NCBI GenBank assembly: GCA_002412965.1 | Contig: DHWB01000010.1 | Span: 80,124 to 144,123 of the forward strand | DNA: 64,000 bases | Direction: 5' to 3' | DNA from: Desulfomicrobium sp. UBA5193 | GTDB taxonomy: Bacteria > Desulfobacterota > Desulfovibrionia > Desulfovibrionales > Desulfomicrobiaceae | Shown: positions 38,956-49,408 of the stretch, piece by piece | How positions within the stretch are numbered: position 1 is the first letter of the stretch | Layout of the letters: each line of letters starts with the position of its first letter | Program-made: the position numbers and the translations under genes | The notes under the pieces: generated by a model | What the model saw: the letters and a program-made list of their open reading frames with translations, nothing else | Database searches by the model: none | Told to the model about the DNA's origin: nothing

Positions 38956-41337
38956 TCAGGGGCTGCCCCGGCTGCCAAGATCGGCCTTGTGCGGGAATTG
39001 CACGCTGAAGGGGGTCCGTGCGCTGCGGCCCAGGTCGTCGGTGACGACGGCTTCATGGATTCCTTCGCGCAAGGGGATGAAGTGCGGAGTTTCGGGCGGG
39101 GTCTGCCCCACGTAGCGGCCGTCGACATACCAGTAGTGGATCTTCGCGCCTTCCGCCCCGGCGGCGGACAAGGCCAGCCGCTGGAACTCGGGAGGCGCGT
39201 CGGGCCGGGACAGGTAGGGAGTTTCGGGCGAGGGGGACTGGATGACCGGTCCGGCCTCCTGCGGCACATCCTGGCAGTCCGGATGCACGGGGGGCAGGCC
39301 GGGCAGGGTCGCGCCCTGGGCGCGGCGGTAGGCCACCAGCTCGGCGGGCCAGACCAGGGCCGTCTCCTGCCGCGAGGGGCGGGTCAGCAGGCAATCTCCG
39401 TGCAGGCGCAGCCCCGTGTCCTCGTCCACGAAGATCGGCGTGTGCATGCCGCAGGTGGGGAGGTTTGTGCTGCCCGCGATGGCCGGGCTTGTCGTTTTCG
39501 GACAGAGGGGGCCTGGCTTCTGCCCGCTGACGGCGCATACATGGACGCGCTGCAGCGCGGGCGCGGGAAAGGCCGGCAGCTGCGTGACGCCGGGAGCCAG
39601 GGTGCGGAAGAGGTCGAAGAGCAGGGGCGCGGCATGGCGGGAACCGGAGATGTCCTTGCACTGCGAGCCGTCCGGGTTGCCGACCCAGACCCCGATGGCC
39701 AGGTCGCGGTTCACGCCCACGGCCCAGGCGTCGCGGTGGCCAAAGGAGGTGCCGGTCTTCCAGGCCACGGCAGGCGTGCTCAGCGTGAACTCCCAGGCGT
39801 CGGGCAGGTTCGGGCGTCTGGTCGTGGCCAGGATGTCCAGGACCATGCGCGCGGCCTCGGGGGAAAAAATCTGCACGCCGTGCTCCGCTTCGCCGTCCGG
39901 CACGGCCAGGGGCTGGACGGGCTTGTGCACGCCGCCTGCGGCCAGGGTGGCGTACAGGTTGGTCAGCTCCAGGAGGCGCACCTCGCAGCCGCCAAGGGCC
40001 AGGGGCAGACCGTAGTGGCTCGCCGGCCGGTCCAGCGTGGACAGGCCGCCCCGCCGTAGCAGGTCATGAAAGGGGACCAGCCCGCAACGGGCCAGCAGGC
40101 GCGCGGCGGGGACGTTCAGCGATGTGGCCAGGGCCATGCGCGCGCTGACGAGCCCCTGAAAGTTCTGGCCGTAGTTTTCGGGCGCGTAGCCAGCAAAATC
40201 CGTGGGCACGTCGAGCAGCATGGAGCCGGGCACGAGGTGACCCTGGTCAAAGCCCAGGGTGTACAGGAAGGGCTTCAGGGTCGAGCCGGGCGAGCGTCTC
40301 GACAGGACATTGTCGACCTGCCCCTGGCGCAGGGGATCCCAGAAATCGGCCGAGCCGACGTAGGCCAGGACCTCGCGGCTGCGGATGTTCAGCACGACCA
40401 CGGCGGCGTTGCCGATGGCCTCCCGGCGCAGGCTCTCCATGCGGCCGCCGACCAGGGACTCTGCGATGCGCTGCGCCCGCGCGTCGAGGCTGCCGGCGAT
40501 GACGCTTGGCCCCGGCAGCCGTGAGCGCACCCATTGGCTGAAATGGGGCGCGTTTTGCGGCACTGCGGCGCGGGCGGCCAGCAGTGGGCGGGTCCGGCTT
40601 TCGGCGATGCGCGCGGGAGCGAACGTCCCGTGTGCCGCGAAACGTTCCAGGACCCGGTCGCGGACCGCGCGCGCGGCGCCGGGGTTTCGCAAAGGGTTGT
40701 AGCGGGCGGGCGAGCGCGGCAGGACCGAGAGCAGGGCGATCTCCCCCAGGGACAGGGCGCGCGGATCCTTGCCGAAATAATGCCAAGACGCGGCCCCGAC
40801 CCCGACCACGTTGGAGCCGAAGGGGGCGAGGTTCAGGTACCAGGTGAGTATCTGCTCCTTGGAGAAGCGGCTGCACAGCTGCAGGGCGCGGAAAGCCTCC
40901 ACCGCCTTGGCGCCCGCCGTGCGGGGGCGCGGGTCGGCCATGCGCGCGACCTGCATGGGGATGGTCGAGGCCCCGCTGACGACCCGGCCCTCGCGGATGT
41001 TGCTCCACAGGGCGCGCAGGACGGAGAAGGGGTTGATGCCGGGGTGCCGGAAGAAGTGGCGATCCTCGGAGTCGATCATGGCCGCGATCAGCTCCGGGGA
41101 GATTTCGGACAGCGTAAGTGGGAAGCGCCACATCCCGTCCTCGGCCAGAAAAAAGCGCAGGGGCTTGCCGTCCCGGTCCAGGACCCGGGTCGAAGCTGGA
41201 GGCTCAAGCCGGTCCACGGGAAAGGGGAAGAGGTGGTCCAGTATGAACCACAGGCCACCGCCAAGGATGAGGACGAGAATCAGGATCGTGGCGGCTCTGC
41301 GCAGGCAGGCCGCCACGATCCCTTGCGTCATCTTCAT
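38956..41337 (-). CDS. pbpC: Penicillin-binding protein 1C (bifunctional peptidoglycan synthase)
   Basis: 793 aa. Membrane anchor about 15-35. Glycosyltransferase domain about 50-220 with catalytic E91 in SEDRHFFRHPG and GASTIPMQVARM. Transpeptidase domain about 290-560 with SPGSTLKPF (SxxK serine), TSLNVPA (SxN) and KTGTSFGHRD (KTG). The C-terminal beta domain of PBP1C (about 690-785) ends the protein. Start ATG 41337 overlaps the stop of the alpha-2-macroglobulin gene (ATGA), the same pairing known from E. coli yfhM-pbpC. Builds or repairs cell wall in the periplasm. Confidence 0.94.
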   Translation of the reverse strand: MKMTQGIVAACLRRAATILILVLILGGGLWFILDHLFPFPVDRLEPPASTRVLDRDGKPLRFFLAEDGMWRFPLTLSEISPELIAAMIDSEDRHFFRHPGINPFSVLRALWSNIREGRVVSGASTIPMQVARMADPRPRTAGAKAVEAFRALQLCSRFSKEQILTWYLNLAPFGSNVVGVGAASWHYFGKDPRALSLGEIALLSVLPRSPARYNPLRNPGAARAVRDRVLERFAAHGTFAPARIAESRTRPLLAARAAVPQNAPHFSQWVRSRLPGPSVIAGSLDARAQRIAESLVGGRMESLRREAIGNAAVVVLNIRSREVLAYVGSADFWDPLRQGQVDNVLSRRSPGSTLKPFLYTLGFDQGHLVPGSMLLDVPTDFAGYAPENYGQNFQGLVSARMALATSLNVPAARLLARCGLVPFHDLLRRGGLSTLDRPASHYGLPLALGGCEVRLLELTNLYATLAAGGVHKPVQPLAVPDGEAEHGVQIFSPEAARMVLDILATTRRPNLPDAWEFTLSTPAVAWKTGTSFGHRDAWAVGVNRDLAIGVWVGNPDGSQCKDISGSRHAAPLLFDLFRTLAPGVTQLPAFPAPALQRVHVCAVSGQKPGPLCPKTTSPAIAGSTNLPTCGMHTPIFVDEDTGLRLHGDCLLTRPSRQETALVWPAELVAYRRAQGATLPGLPPVHPDCQDVPQEAGPVIQSPSPETPYLSRPDAPPEFQRLALSAAGAEGAKIHYWYVDGRYVGQTPPETPHFIPLREGIHEAVVTDDLGRSARTPFSVQFPHKADLGSRGSP

Positions 41338-44300
41338 GGGGTAGGGGCATCCCGCACGATGCGCACGCTTCCGAGCGGACCGCTGGCGCGCAGGCTTGGG
41401 GTGTACATGGCCTCGGCCTGCGCCGGAGGACAGGCGAAGAGCCCCGGAGTCACGGCCCGCAACACGCTGTAGCGCACGCGCCAGGCGGCGTCTTCAAGGT
41501 TGCAGAAGACCAGGATGCGGTCGTCGCGCAGATCCTGATAGCCTTCCAGGGATTCTTCCTCCTCCATCCAGTCCAGCTTTTCCGTGGTCGCAAGGCGCGG
41601 GTTCTCCACCTCGAGGCCTGCAGGTAGCAGGCTCTGCACGACCACGTTGTCCACCCTTCCGCTGGTGCTGCGGACCCTGGTCTTCATGACGATGAGCTCG
41701 CCCTGGCGCACGGCGTTCAGGTCGAGAGGGCCGCCGTCCTCGCGCAGGAAGGTCTGCTCCACGTCCACGCCCTCCTTGAGCGGCGTGTGCGAGCTTGTCT
41801 TCGGAGCGCCCGAGGTCAGCACGGTGGAGAAGACGACGCGGTCGGTGGGCGACTTGAGCAGGGTGAATGCGCCCAGGGTCTTGATGTCCTCGGCCACGAA
41901 GACTTTTGTTTCGGGGAACATCCTCGAACTTTCCGGCCAGGTCAGGGTGCCCGCGAAGGGGCGGCTGTCGTCCAGACGAGACAGGTATTTGCCCAGCGCC
42001 ATGAAGGCCAGACTTGTCTCCTGGGTCGAGTACCGTTCATTGCGGCTCAGGTCCGCGCTGATGCGGGTCGTCAGTTCGGCCAGGCGCGGGTCGTCGGGCA
42101 TGGTCCCGAGCAGAATGAGCGCCGCCAGTGCCCTGTCGCGCAGGCCCGAACCGAGGTTCCCGCCGCTGTCCCGGCGCGAGTCGTCGAAGGCCGGGGCGAT
42201 GTGCAGGAGCTCGAAGGCCGTGCCCTGATTGCCGGTCTCCAGATAGGCTCCGGCCAGGAGGGTCCGCGCGACGCCGGTCAGCGCCTTGTCGAAGGTCGTG
42301 CGCAGATAGTCCTGGCTTCCGAGGTTGCCCCGTTTGCCCAGAGCCAGCACATAGAGCGCGTAGGCGGCCTGTTCGACCTTGTGCGTGGGGCTGCCCGGTT
42401 CGGGAGAGGACAGGGATTCGAGGTAGTCCAGGCCCGCGCCGGACATGCGCTCTGGCACGGTGTGCCCGGCCAGATTCGCTTCCAGGAGGAAGTGGCAGAC
42501 GTAGGCCGAGATCCAAGGGTCCGCCTCGCCGGCCCCGGGCCAGAAGCCGTAGCCCCCGGAGGAGGTCTGCATGGTCTGCAGGCGGCGGATGGCGGTCTGG
42601 ACCAGCCCTGCCGGGCCGGTGACGTTAAAGCGGCCCGGTGCCAGTTCGCGGGCCAGGGCTCCGAAGTGCAGGAGCGGGAAGGCCTTGGACACGGTTTGCT
42701 CGGCGCAGCCGTAAGGGTAGCCGAGCAGGTTCTCCAGATGCCCGGAGAAGCGCATGAGCGGCACGGTCGAGAGGCGGACCGTGCGCTTGACCGTGCCCGG
42801 CAGCAGGCTGTCCGGAACCGGACCGCCGATCGTGCCCGATTCTCCTTCCAGCACGCCGGATTCCATGAGCCGGGTCACGGGCAGGGGCGAGCGCTGGTCC
42901 AGCTCTTCCCCGGCCGTGGCGGTTTCGCCGCCGCCCGTGGCCGTGAAGGAGAGGGTGACCTTGCCCTCCTCCTCGCCGCAGCGCAGGGGTAGGTAGACGG
43001 TGCCCTGCTGTCCCGGCTCCAGGGACAGCGGGTCGGGCAGGGCGCCGAGAGTGGCCGGTCCGCTCACGGTGGCGCTGATCTGGAAGGCCGCGCCCGCGGG
43101 CGTGTCGTTGCGCAGGGTCAGGGGGATCTCCACCTCGTCGCCCAGGGACAGGAAGCGGGGCAGGGTCGGGGTCAGGACCAGGGGCGTGCGCACGCGGGTC
43201 AGGGCCGCGTCCGTGCCGAAGGATTTGCCCTCGTTGCCCACGGCCACGATGCGCAGCGCGCCCTGGAAGTCGGGCAGGCGCACGCTGTGGGTGACGGCCC
43301 CGGACGGCCCGGCCGTGAGCACTCCGGACCAGAAGGTCACGGGTTTGACACGGCGGATGCCTTCCGTGCGCATGAAGGCCGACGCCCCGCCAAGCTCGTC
43401 GCCGCCTCCGGCCAGGGGCCTCGCCACGCTCAGGTGCGGGAACATGAAGGCGAAGTTGTCGTAGCTGATCACATCAAGGGCCCGCTTGGCGTAGAAATGG
43501 GCGAATGGGTCCGGATTCTTGCCTCCGGCCAGCTGCATGATGCCCTCGTCGACCAGGGCCACGGTCACCCGCGCATGGGGCGCGGCCTGAACCTGGACCT
43601 GTAGATCGGTGAGCGGGCGCACCTCGGCCGGCGCGCTGACGCGCAGATCCATCTTGTTGGACAGGCTGTCCACGAAGAGGGCGACCGCTCCGAAGGCCCG
43701 GCCAGGGCTGCCGGGCAGGATGTCCGTGCCCTTGCGGACCAGGGTGGCCGTGAGGTGGACGTTGGGCTGCCAGTCCTCGCGCACCGGGATGCGGAGCTGG
43801 CCCGTGTTTCCGTTCAATTCAACGATCTCGTGATATTCCACATCCCGGCCTTCGACCGTGATCAGGGCCTTGCCCGCGAAGGGCGAGCGGATCTGGATGG
43901 AGGCAGTCTCCCCGGCCAGGTAGCCGGTCTTGTCGGGAACCAGTTCGAGGCGGGCCGGATTCTTGACCGCCCAGGGCGAGTAGCCCCAGCCGCCGCAGTA
44001 GAATTCAACCTCCGAGGCCGCGCCGCTTTTCGGATCGGCCAGGCGCACCCGGTATGAGCCGTAGTCCGGCGGCGTGACGGAAAAGGAGCCGCTGCCCTCG
44101 CCAGCAGTCACGCGCTGGGTCGAGACTTCCACCGGGTTGCGCACGGACTCGTAGCTGAATCCCGTCTCGGTCCTGCGCATGACCGTCTGCCATCTGTCCT
44201 GAAACAGGGTGGCGATCAGCTCTGGATGATTGGTCCGGTTGCCTTCGGGGCTGACGGTCACGAATTCGAAGACCGAGCTCTTGCGCGGCTCCAGTTCGAG

Positions 44301-46691
44301 GGAGTCGGGACGCTTGATGCCGGGATAGAGGGCGTAGATGTGGACCGGGATGCGTTTTCTGGCGGTCACGCCCCGGCCGCCCTGCTCGCGCACGCGGCTG
44401 GTCAGTTCGGCGGTCAGCGCCAGCGGCGGGGTCAGGTCTCGGGGGATCTCCACGCTGAACCCGGCCTGCCCTTCGCTGTCGAGCCGGGCTTCCGTGGCCA
44501 GCAAGGGCAGGGGCTCGAAGCTCTTGCCCGGATCGCCGAAGCTGTAGGCCTCGAACCCCTTGGGCGCGAAGTCCGCGCCGAGCAGCCGGGCCTTGGCGGA
44601 TACGGCCAGGTTCGATGCGGGCGGGCCGAAAAGGTAGCGCGAGGCTACGGCAAAGGGCAGGCTCTGTCCCGGTCCGGCCTGCTCGGGGGCGTCTTTGATC
44701 TCGACGCTGATGCGGTCGGGGATGAATTCCTCGACCTGATAGGTGTAGGACCCGATGATCTGCCCGCCGCTCATGGCCTGCAGCAGGTAATGTCCGGTCA
44801 GGGACCAGTCCGGGATGTCGAGGCTGAAATCCGCCATGCCCTTGCCCAGCGCCAGATTGAGGGTGCGCAGGATGCGGCCCTCGGGGTCGCGCTGTTCGAT
44901 GACTATGGGCAGGTCGGGCGGGGTGCCGATGCGGCCGTCGCGGACCAGCATCGCCCCGTCCAGGGTCTCGCCGGGACGGTAGATGTCGCGCTTGCCGTAG
45001 ATGTATGCCTGCAGGCCGGCCGCGCCCAGGGACGCTCCGCTGACGTCGAGTCCGGTGGTGTCGATGCGGAAGCGGTCCAGAAAGATGAAACTGAAGTCGT
45101 CGCCGGACCGCGCCAGGATCATGGCCGGTGCGCCCAGTTCGTCATTGCCGCCCGTGTAGGGGATGCGGGCCAGCCCCGCCGCGTCCGTGCGGGCCGTGCC
45201 GAGGAGCTGGTTGCTGACGCTGAGCAACTGCAGCTCCACCCCGTCAAGAGCCTGCAGGTCGCGGATGGAATTGGACCAGACCAGAAAGCCCGCGCCTTCC
45301 TGCTTGGCGACCAGGCCGATGTCCGTGCGTAGGACCCAGCGCGTGGCTCCGCGATAGTCCGAGGGCAGGTTCAGGCCGAGCTTGTACAGGCCCGGACGTT
45401 GGTCCGGGATGAGCTCGGACAGGGACAGGGTCCGCTCCTGCACGGCGTTTGGTTCGGAGGACAGACTGATGGTCTCGCGGTGGATTTCGCTGCCCAGATG
45501 GTAGGGCACGGACTCTCCGGCGTAGCCCCCTTCGAAGATCGAGTAGCCGTAGTCCTGGAACAGCACGCTCAGATTGTTGGGAAAGATTCGGCTCACGGTC
45601 AGCTCGACAGAGTCGGCGTTGACATGCTCGACCCCCAGAAGACCCTGGCCCTGGCGGGGCAGGAACATGCCTCTGGCCGCAAAATCCACGCTCGGAGGCA
45701 GGTCCGGCATGCGCAGGCTCTGCTCGAACTGGGCTTCGAGCACGGCCCCGTCCTCGGCCGACATGCCCTTGTCGATGCGGACCACATAGGTGCGGCCGGG
45801 CTCGAGCTTCCCGTTCAGGGTGGCGGTCTTGCCGTGGGTCGAGATCGAAATTTCGGTTTCGGGCTCGACCCTCAAGTGTTCTCGCAACCTGGACGCATGG
45901 ACCGGCGCGGAGAAATCAAGGTCGATGCGTGACTGACCCTTGTCCGCCTGCGGGCTCACGTTGCCCACGCGCAGCACCGGGTCGAGGATGAGCTCAACCT
46001 CCCGCCGGAATTCCCGGCCAAGCGAGAGGGACTTGTCGGCCACGGTCAGGGCCGGGTCCAGACGCAGGGTCAGGGTGCGGCGCGCGCTCTCCTTGCGGAT
46101 CGGCGCGCTGCGGAAACCGAAGCTGGTGGTCCGCCACTGGGTCTGCAGCAGGAGCTCGATCCTGGTGCCGTTGCTCTCGGTCAGTTGCAGGGCGGGGAGG
46201 AGCTTTTGCGGGTCCACGGGGGCGTTGAAGACGATGCGGCCTTCGAGTTCGACCATGGTAGGCCCTGCGTCAGAGCTCAGTTCGTTCAGGGTCAATTCCT
46301 GCACGGCGAAGTTGCCGGTGCGAACGACCGTGCTGCGCTCCCTGCGCAGAGCGGTGTCAGGGAAGACCTCGGAGCTTAGGGTCAGGGTGTATTGCATGTC
46401 GAGCGGCAGGGGCGTCTGGGCCAGGAACTTGAGCGTGTAGGGGTTGGTCCAGACCCACTGCCCGGAAGCTTCGGGCTCGATGCGTGCGGGTTTGGGCTGC
46501 TCCCGCACGGATGTAGGGACGGGCTGGTCGAACTCCACGGCGAGGGTGGTGCGCATGGAGCTGTCCAGGCTGACTGCGTTCACGGCCAGACCTGCCGACT
46601 TCGTGCTTAGGTACTGGTCTTTGAGCAGCCAGGCCTGCGCGGCGACAACAAGAACGAGCAGCACGATGATCCAGTTTTTGGCGGCGGACAT
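41334..46691 (-). CDS. Bacterial alpha-2-macroglobulin with thioester
   Basis: 1785 aa, YfhM type. Large periplasmic protease trap. The thioester motif GCAEQ is intact (C1329 to Q1332) inside YGYPYGCAEQTVSKAFP, written here as YGCAEQTVSKAF. MG-type beta domains precede it (for example DIYRPGETLDGAM near 570), and an alpha-alpha barrel and receptor-like domain follow. The N-terminus MSAAKNWIIVLLVLVVAAQAW is a signal anchor without a lipobox cysteine, so it is probably held in the inner membrane and not as a lipoprotein as in E. coli. Coupled to pbpC by ATGA overlap; the pair is thought to protect and repair the wall after attack. Divergent from lemA across 137 bp. Confidence 0.93.
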   Translation of the reverse strand: MSAAKNWIIVLLVLVVAAQAWLLKDQYLSTKSAGLAVNAVSLDSSMRTTLAVEFDQPVPTSVREQPKPARIEPEASGQWVWTNPYTLKFLAQTPLPLDMQYTLTLSSEVFPDTALRRERSTVVRTGNFAVQELTLNELSSDAGPTMVELEGRIVFNAPVDPQKLLPALQLTESNGTRIELLLQTQWRTTSFGFRSAPIRKESARRTLTLRLDPALTVADKSLSLGREFRREVELILDPVLRVGNVSPQADKGQSRIDLDFSAPVHASRLREHLRVEPETEISISTHGKTATLNGKLEPGRTYVVRIDKGMSAEDGAVLEAQFEQSLRMPDLPPSVDFAARGMFLPRQGQGLLGVEHVNADSVELTVSRIFPNNLSVLFQDYGYSIFEGGYAGESVPYHLGSEIHRETISLSSEPNAVQERTLSLSELIPDQRPGLYKLGLNLPSDYRGATRWVLRTDIGLVAKQEGAGFLVWSNSIRDLQALDGVELQLLSVSNQLLGTARTDAAGLARIPYTGGNDELGAPAMILARSGDDFSFIFLDRFRIDTTGLDVSGASLGAAGLQAYIYGKRDIYRPGETLDGAMLVRDGRIGTPPDLPIVIEQRDPEGRILRTLNLALGKGMADFSLDIPDWSLTGHYLLQAMSGGQIIGSYTYQVEEFIPDRISVEIKDAPEQAGPGQSLPFAVASRYLFGPPASNLAVSAKARLLGADFAPKGFEAYSFGDPGKSFEPLPLLATEARLDSEGQAGFSVEIPRDLTPPLALTAELTSRVREQGGRGVTARKRIPVHIYALYPGIKRPDSLELEPRKSSVFEFVTVSPEGNRTNHPELIATLFQDRWQTVMRRTETGFSYESVRNPVEVSTQRVTAGEGSGSFSVTPPDYGSYRVRLADPKSGAASEVEFYCGGWGYSPWAVKNPARLELVPDKTGYLAGETASIQIRSPFAGKALITVEGRDVEYHEIVELNGNTGQLRIPVREDWQPNVHLTATLVRKGTDILPGSPGRAFGAVALFVDSLSNKMDLRVSAPAEVRPLTDLQVQVQAAPHARVTVALVDEGIMQLAGGKNPDPFAHFYAKRALDVISYDNFAFMFPHLSVARPLAGGGDELGGASAFMRTEGIRRVKPVTFWSGVLTAGPSGAVTHSVRLPDFQGALRIVAVGNEGKSFGTDAALTRVRTPLVLTPTLPRFLSLGDEVEIPLTLRNDTPAGAAFQISATVSGPATLGALPDPLSLEPGQQGTVYLPLRCGEEEGKVTLSFTATGGGETATAGEELDQRSPLPVTRLMESGVLEGESGTIGGPVPDSLLPGTVKRTVRLSTVPLMRFSGHLENLLGYPYGCAEQTVSKAFPLLHFGALARELAPGRFNVTGPAGLVQTAIRRLQTMQTSSGGYGFWPGAGEADPWISAYVCHFLLEANLAGHTVPERMSGAGLDYLESLSSPEPGSPTHKVEQAAYALYVLALGKRGNLGSQDYLRTTFDKALTGVARTLLAGAYLETGNQGTAFELLHIAPAFDDSRRDSGGNLGSGLRDRALAALILLGTMPDDPRLAELTTRISADLSRNERYSTQETSLAFMALGKYLSRLDDSRPFAGTLTWPESSRMFPETKVFVAEDIKTLGAFTLLKSPTDRVVFSTVLTSGAPKTSSHTPLKEGVDVEQTFLREDGGPLDLNAVRQGELIVMKTRVRSTSGRVDNVVVQSLLPAGLEVENPRLATTEKLDWMEEEESLEGYQDLRDDRILVFCNLEDAAWRVRYSVLRAVTPGLFACPPAQAEAMYTPSLRASGPLGSVRIVRDAPTP

Positions 46692-46828
46692 GGGAACCTC
46701 ACGCGCGAAAGAGTGTGTTTTGAATGTTTATGGTCTGGCAAGGACCGGCCCAAAAAGCAAGGCTTTGCTTTTCAACGGGATGGGTTTGCTCTACAGGATG
46801 GGCACATACATTTTGCCCCGGAGGGACT

Positions 46829-47383
46829 ATGACAGCTTTTCTCGTGTTGCTCGCCCTGGTTGCAGGCGTTTTGCTGTGGGCTATCCTGCTTTACAACGGT
46901 CTGGTGCGGATGAGGAACATGGTCGAGGAGGCCTGGAGCGGGATCGATGTGCAGCTCAAGCGGCGCACCGATCTGATCCCGAACCTCGTCTCCACGGTCA
47001 AGGGCTATGCGGCGCATGAAAAGGGGACCCTGGAAGAGGTGATCCGCCTGCGGGGTCTGGCCCAGAATGCCCACGGCGTCGGGGAGACGGCCCAGGCCCA
47101 AGGGCTCCTGGGGGCCGCGCTCGGCAAGCTCTTCGCCCTGGCCGAGAACTATCCGGACCTCAAAGCCAACGCCAATTTCGCGCAGCTGCAGGCCTCCCTC
47201 GGCGAGATCGAGGAACAGATCCAGCTGGCCCGGCGCTATTACAACGGGGCGGTGCGCAACCTGAACATCGCCGTGGAGTCCTTTCCGTCCAACCTGATCG
47301 CCGGACGCTTCGGGTTCGTGAAGGCCGAATTTTTCGAACTGGAGAACATCGCAGAGCGGGCCGTTCCCGCCGTGACTTTCTAG
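46829..47383 (+). CDS. lemA: LemA family membrane protein
   Basis: 184 aa from ATG 46829 (GGAGGG five bases upstream). N-terminal membrane segment 3-22, then the LemA four-helix core: YNGLVRMRNMVEEAWSGIDVQ, RRTDLIPNLVSTVKGYAAHE, IEEQIQLARRYYNGAVRNLN and FPSNLIAGRFGF. Function not defined for the family. Pairs with the DUF2207 gene 9 bp downstream, a common arrangement. Confidence 0.93.
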   Translation: MTAFLVLLALVAGVLLWAILLYNGLVRMRNMVEEAWSGIDVQLKRRTDLIPNLVSTVKGYAAHEKGTLEEVIRLRGLAQNAHGVGETAQAQGLLGAALGKLFALAENYPDLKANANFAQLQASLGEIEEQIQLARRYYNGAVRNLNIAVESFPSNLIAGRFGFVKAEFFELENIAERAVPAVTF

Positions 47384-47392
47384 GAGGCATGG

Positions 47393-49261
47393 ATGCGTGC
47401 CCGGATTCTTCTCGCCGCGTTTTTTCTGCTGCTTGCCGCCGCGCCGCTCTGTGCCCAGCAGGAGCGGATTCTCGATTTCGCATCCACGGTCTCCGTCGAT
47501 CCGGACGGCTCCCTGCTGGTCTTGGAGACCATCACGGTTCAGGCCGCGGGGGATGAGATCAAGCGCGGCATCGTGCGCGAGTTTCCGACCGTCTATCCGG
47601 GGCGAAACGGCGGCACGGTCCGGGTCGGGTTCACGCTGCAGGCGGTCACGCGTGACGGCCGGCCCGAACCCTACCACACGGAAAACCGGTCCAACGGGGT
47701 GGCCATCTACGTCGGCCACAAGGATGTCTTTCTCCCGCCGGGCCGCTACTCCTACACCCTGACCTACACCACCACCCGGCAGCTCGGCTTCTTCGCGGAC
47801 CATGACGAGCTCTACTGGAACGTGAACGGCAACGGCTGGCGGCTGCCCATCGACCGCGTCAGCTGTGTCGTGCGCCTGCCGGGCGAGGCGACGGCGCTGG
47901 AGGCCGTGGCCTATGAAGGGCCCCAAGGCAGCACGGACAGCCGCAGTTTTGCCGGAGGCGGCCGCGAGGCTGTTTTTTCCTCGTCGCGGCCCTATGCCCC
48001 TGGCGAGGGGCTGACCATCGCCGTGTCCTGGCCTAAGGGGTTTGTCGCGGAGCCTTCGCCCGCGGAGCAGGTCGCTCAGATGGCGGCTGAGGGTGGGGGG
48101 CTGCTGCCGGTGGGCATAGGGGCGGTCCTGCTGTTTGCCTATTACCTCCTGGCCTGGATGAAGGTTGGCCGCGATCCTGCCAAAGGCGTGATCATCCCCC
48201 GTTTTGCCGCGCCCAAGGGCTTTTCTCCGGCCATGGTGCGCATGTTGTGGCGCATGAAATTCGACAACACGGCCTACACCGCGGGCATCGTCAACATGGC
48301 GGTCAAGGGCGCCCTGACGATCGTGGATAACGGGCACATGCGCCTGGATTTGGCCGAAACAGCGCCGCCAAGCCTCTCCCACGGCGAGCGGGCGGTTTGG
48401 GACGAGCTGCGCAAGGCCGGGTCGAGCATCGAGCTCAAGAATACCAACCACCGCGCGCTGGGCCGGGCCAGGCAGGCCATGCAGGACAGGCTGCGCAAAG
48501 AGCTGGCCTCCTCGTATTTCGCGACCAATTCGGGCTGGGTCGCGCCGGGCGTGGTCATCACCCTGGCCACGGTGGCGGCCCTGGCCTGGACCGCGCCCAT
48601 TCCCCCGCTCCTGCTTTTCATCAGCGTCTGGCTGACCGGATGGACTTTCGGATGCTTCACCCTGGTGCGGCATGCCTGGATGGCCTGGCAGGCGCGGGGC
48701 GTCAAAGGCAAAATTGCGGCCCTGATGCTCTCGTTGTTCGCCATTCCCTTTTTGGGCGGTGAGGTGGCGGGCCTGGGGGTTCTGGTCAGCCAGGCCGGGT
48801 TCGTGGCGACGTTGGCATTTTTGGGCATGATCCTCATGAACGCCCTTTTTTACGAGCTTTTGAAGGCTCCGACACATATCGGGCGGCAGGTTCTGGATGA
48901 GATCGAGGGCTTCAGGCTCTACCTGTCCGTGGCCGAGGAGGATCGACTGAATTTCATCCACCCCCCGTACGAGACTCCTGAGCTGTTCGAGAAATTCCTG
49001 CCCTACGCCATGGCGCTGGGCGTTGAAAACGAGTGGGGGGAGAGGTTCGCCCGTCTTCTGGACAAGGCCGGGTACGAACCCCGCTGGTACGCGGGACATC
49101 ATTGGAACCACATGCACCCCGGCAGCTTCGCCTCAAGCCTGGGCAGCGGCATGCAATCGGCCGTCTCCTCCGCGTCGTCCGCTCCGGGAAGATCCTCAGG
49201 CATGGGGGGAGGGGGATCTTCCGGCGGCGGAGGCGGCGGTGGAGGCGGAGGCGGCTGGTGA
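47393..49261 (+). CDS. DUF2207 membrane protein with glycine-rich tail
   Basis: 622 aa. Signal peptide 1-22 (LLAAAPLCAQQ), extracellular beta domain about 25-220 containing GIVREFPTVY and the RYSYTLTYTTTRQLGFF stretch, a membrane span near 237-257, a cytoplasmic part and two further spans around 385-430 and 460-500. The C-terminus is a Gly/Ser run (GGGGSSGGGGGGGGGGGW), typical of this family. Function unknown; usually encoded beside LemA. Confidence 0.9.
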   Translation: MRARILLAAFFLLLAAAPLCAQQERILDFASTVSVDPDGSLLVLETITVQAAGDEIKRGIVREFPTVYPGRNGGTVRVGFTLQAVTRDGRPEPYHTENRSNGVAIYVGHKDVFLPPGRYSYTLTYTTTRQLGFFADHDELYWNVNGNGWRLPIDRVSCVVRLPGEATALEAVAYEGPQGSTDSRSFAGGGREAVFSSSRPYAPGEGLTIAVSWPKGFVAEPSPAEQVAQMAAEGGGLLPVGIGAVLLFAYYLLAWMKVGRDPAKGVIIPRFAAPKGFSPAMVRMLWRMKFDNTAYTAGIVNMAVKGALTIVDNGHMRLDLAETAPPSLSHGERAVWDELRKAGSSIELKNTNHRALGRARQAMQDRLRKELASSYFATNSGWVAPGVVITLATVAALAWTAPIPPLLLFISVWLTGWTFGCFTLVRHAWMAWQARGVKGKIAALMLSLFAIPFLGGEVAGLGVLVSQAGFVATLAFLGMILMNALFYELLKAPTHIGRQVLDEIEGFRLYLSVAEEDRLNFIHPPYETPELFEKFLPYAMALGVENEWGERFARLLDKAGYEPRWYAGHHWNHMHPGSFASSLGSGMQSAVSSASSAPGRSSGMGGGGSSGGGGGGGGGGGW

Positions 49262-49312
49262 TGCCGGTTCGAGCTCCGGCCGTGATGGTTTTTCCTGGCT
49301 AAGGCATGCAAC

Positions 49313-49352
49313 GCGAAGGGCCGGTTCAAACGAACCGGCCCTTCGCGCTTTT
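49313..49352 (+). terminator. Rho-independent terminator after the DUF2207 gene
   Basis: Perfect 15-bp stem (GCGAAGGGCCGGTTC) with loop AAAC, followed by GCTTTT. It lies 51 bp after the stop. Confidence 0.9.
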
Positions 49353-49408
49353 GATGGGAGAATTGCGCGCTGCAGGGGGGCTAGCTGACTGTTGAAAATT
49401 CAAAATTC

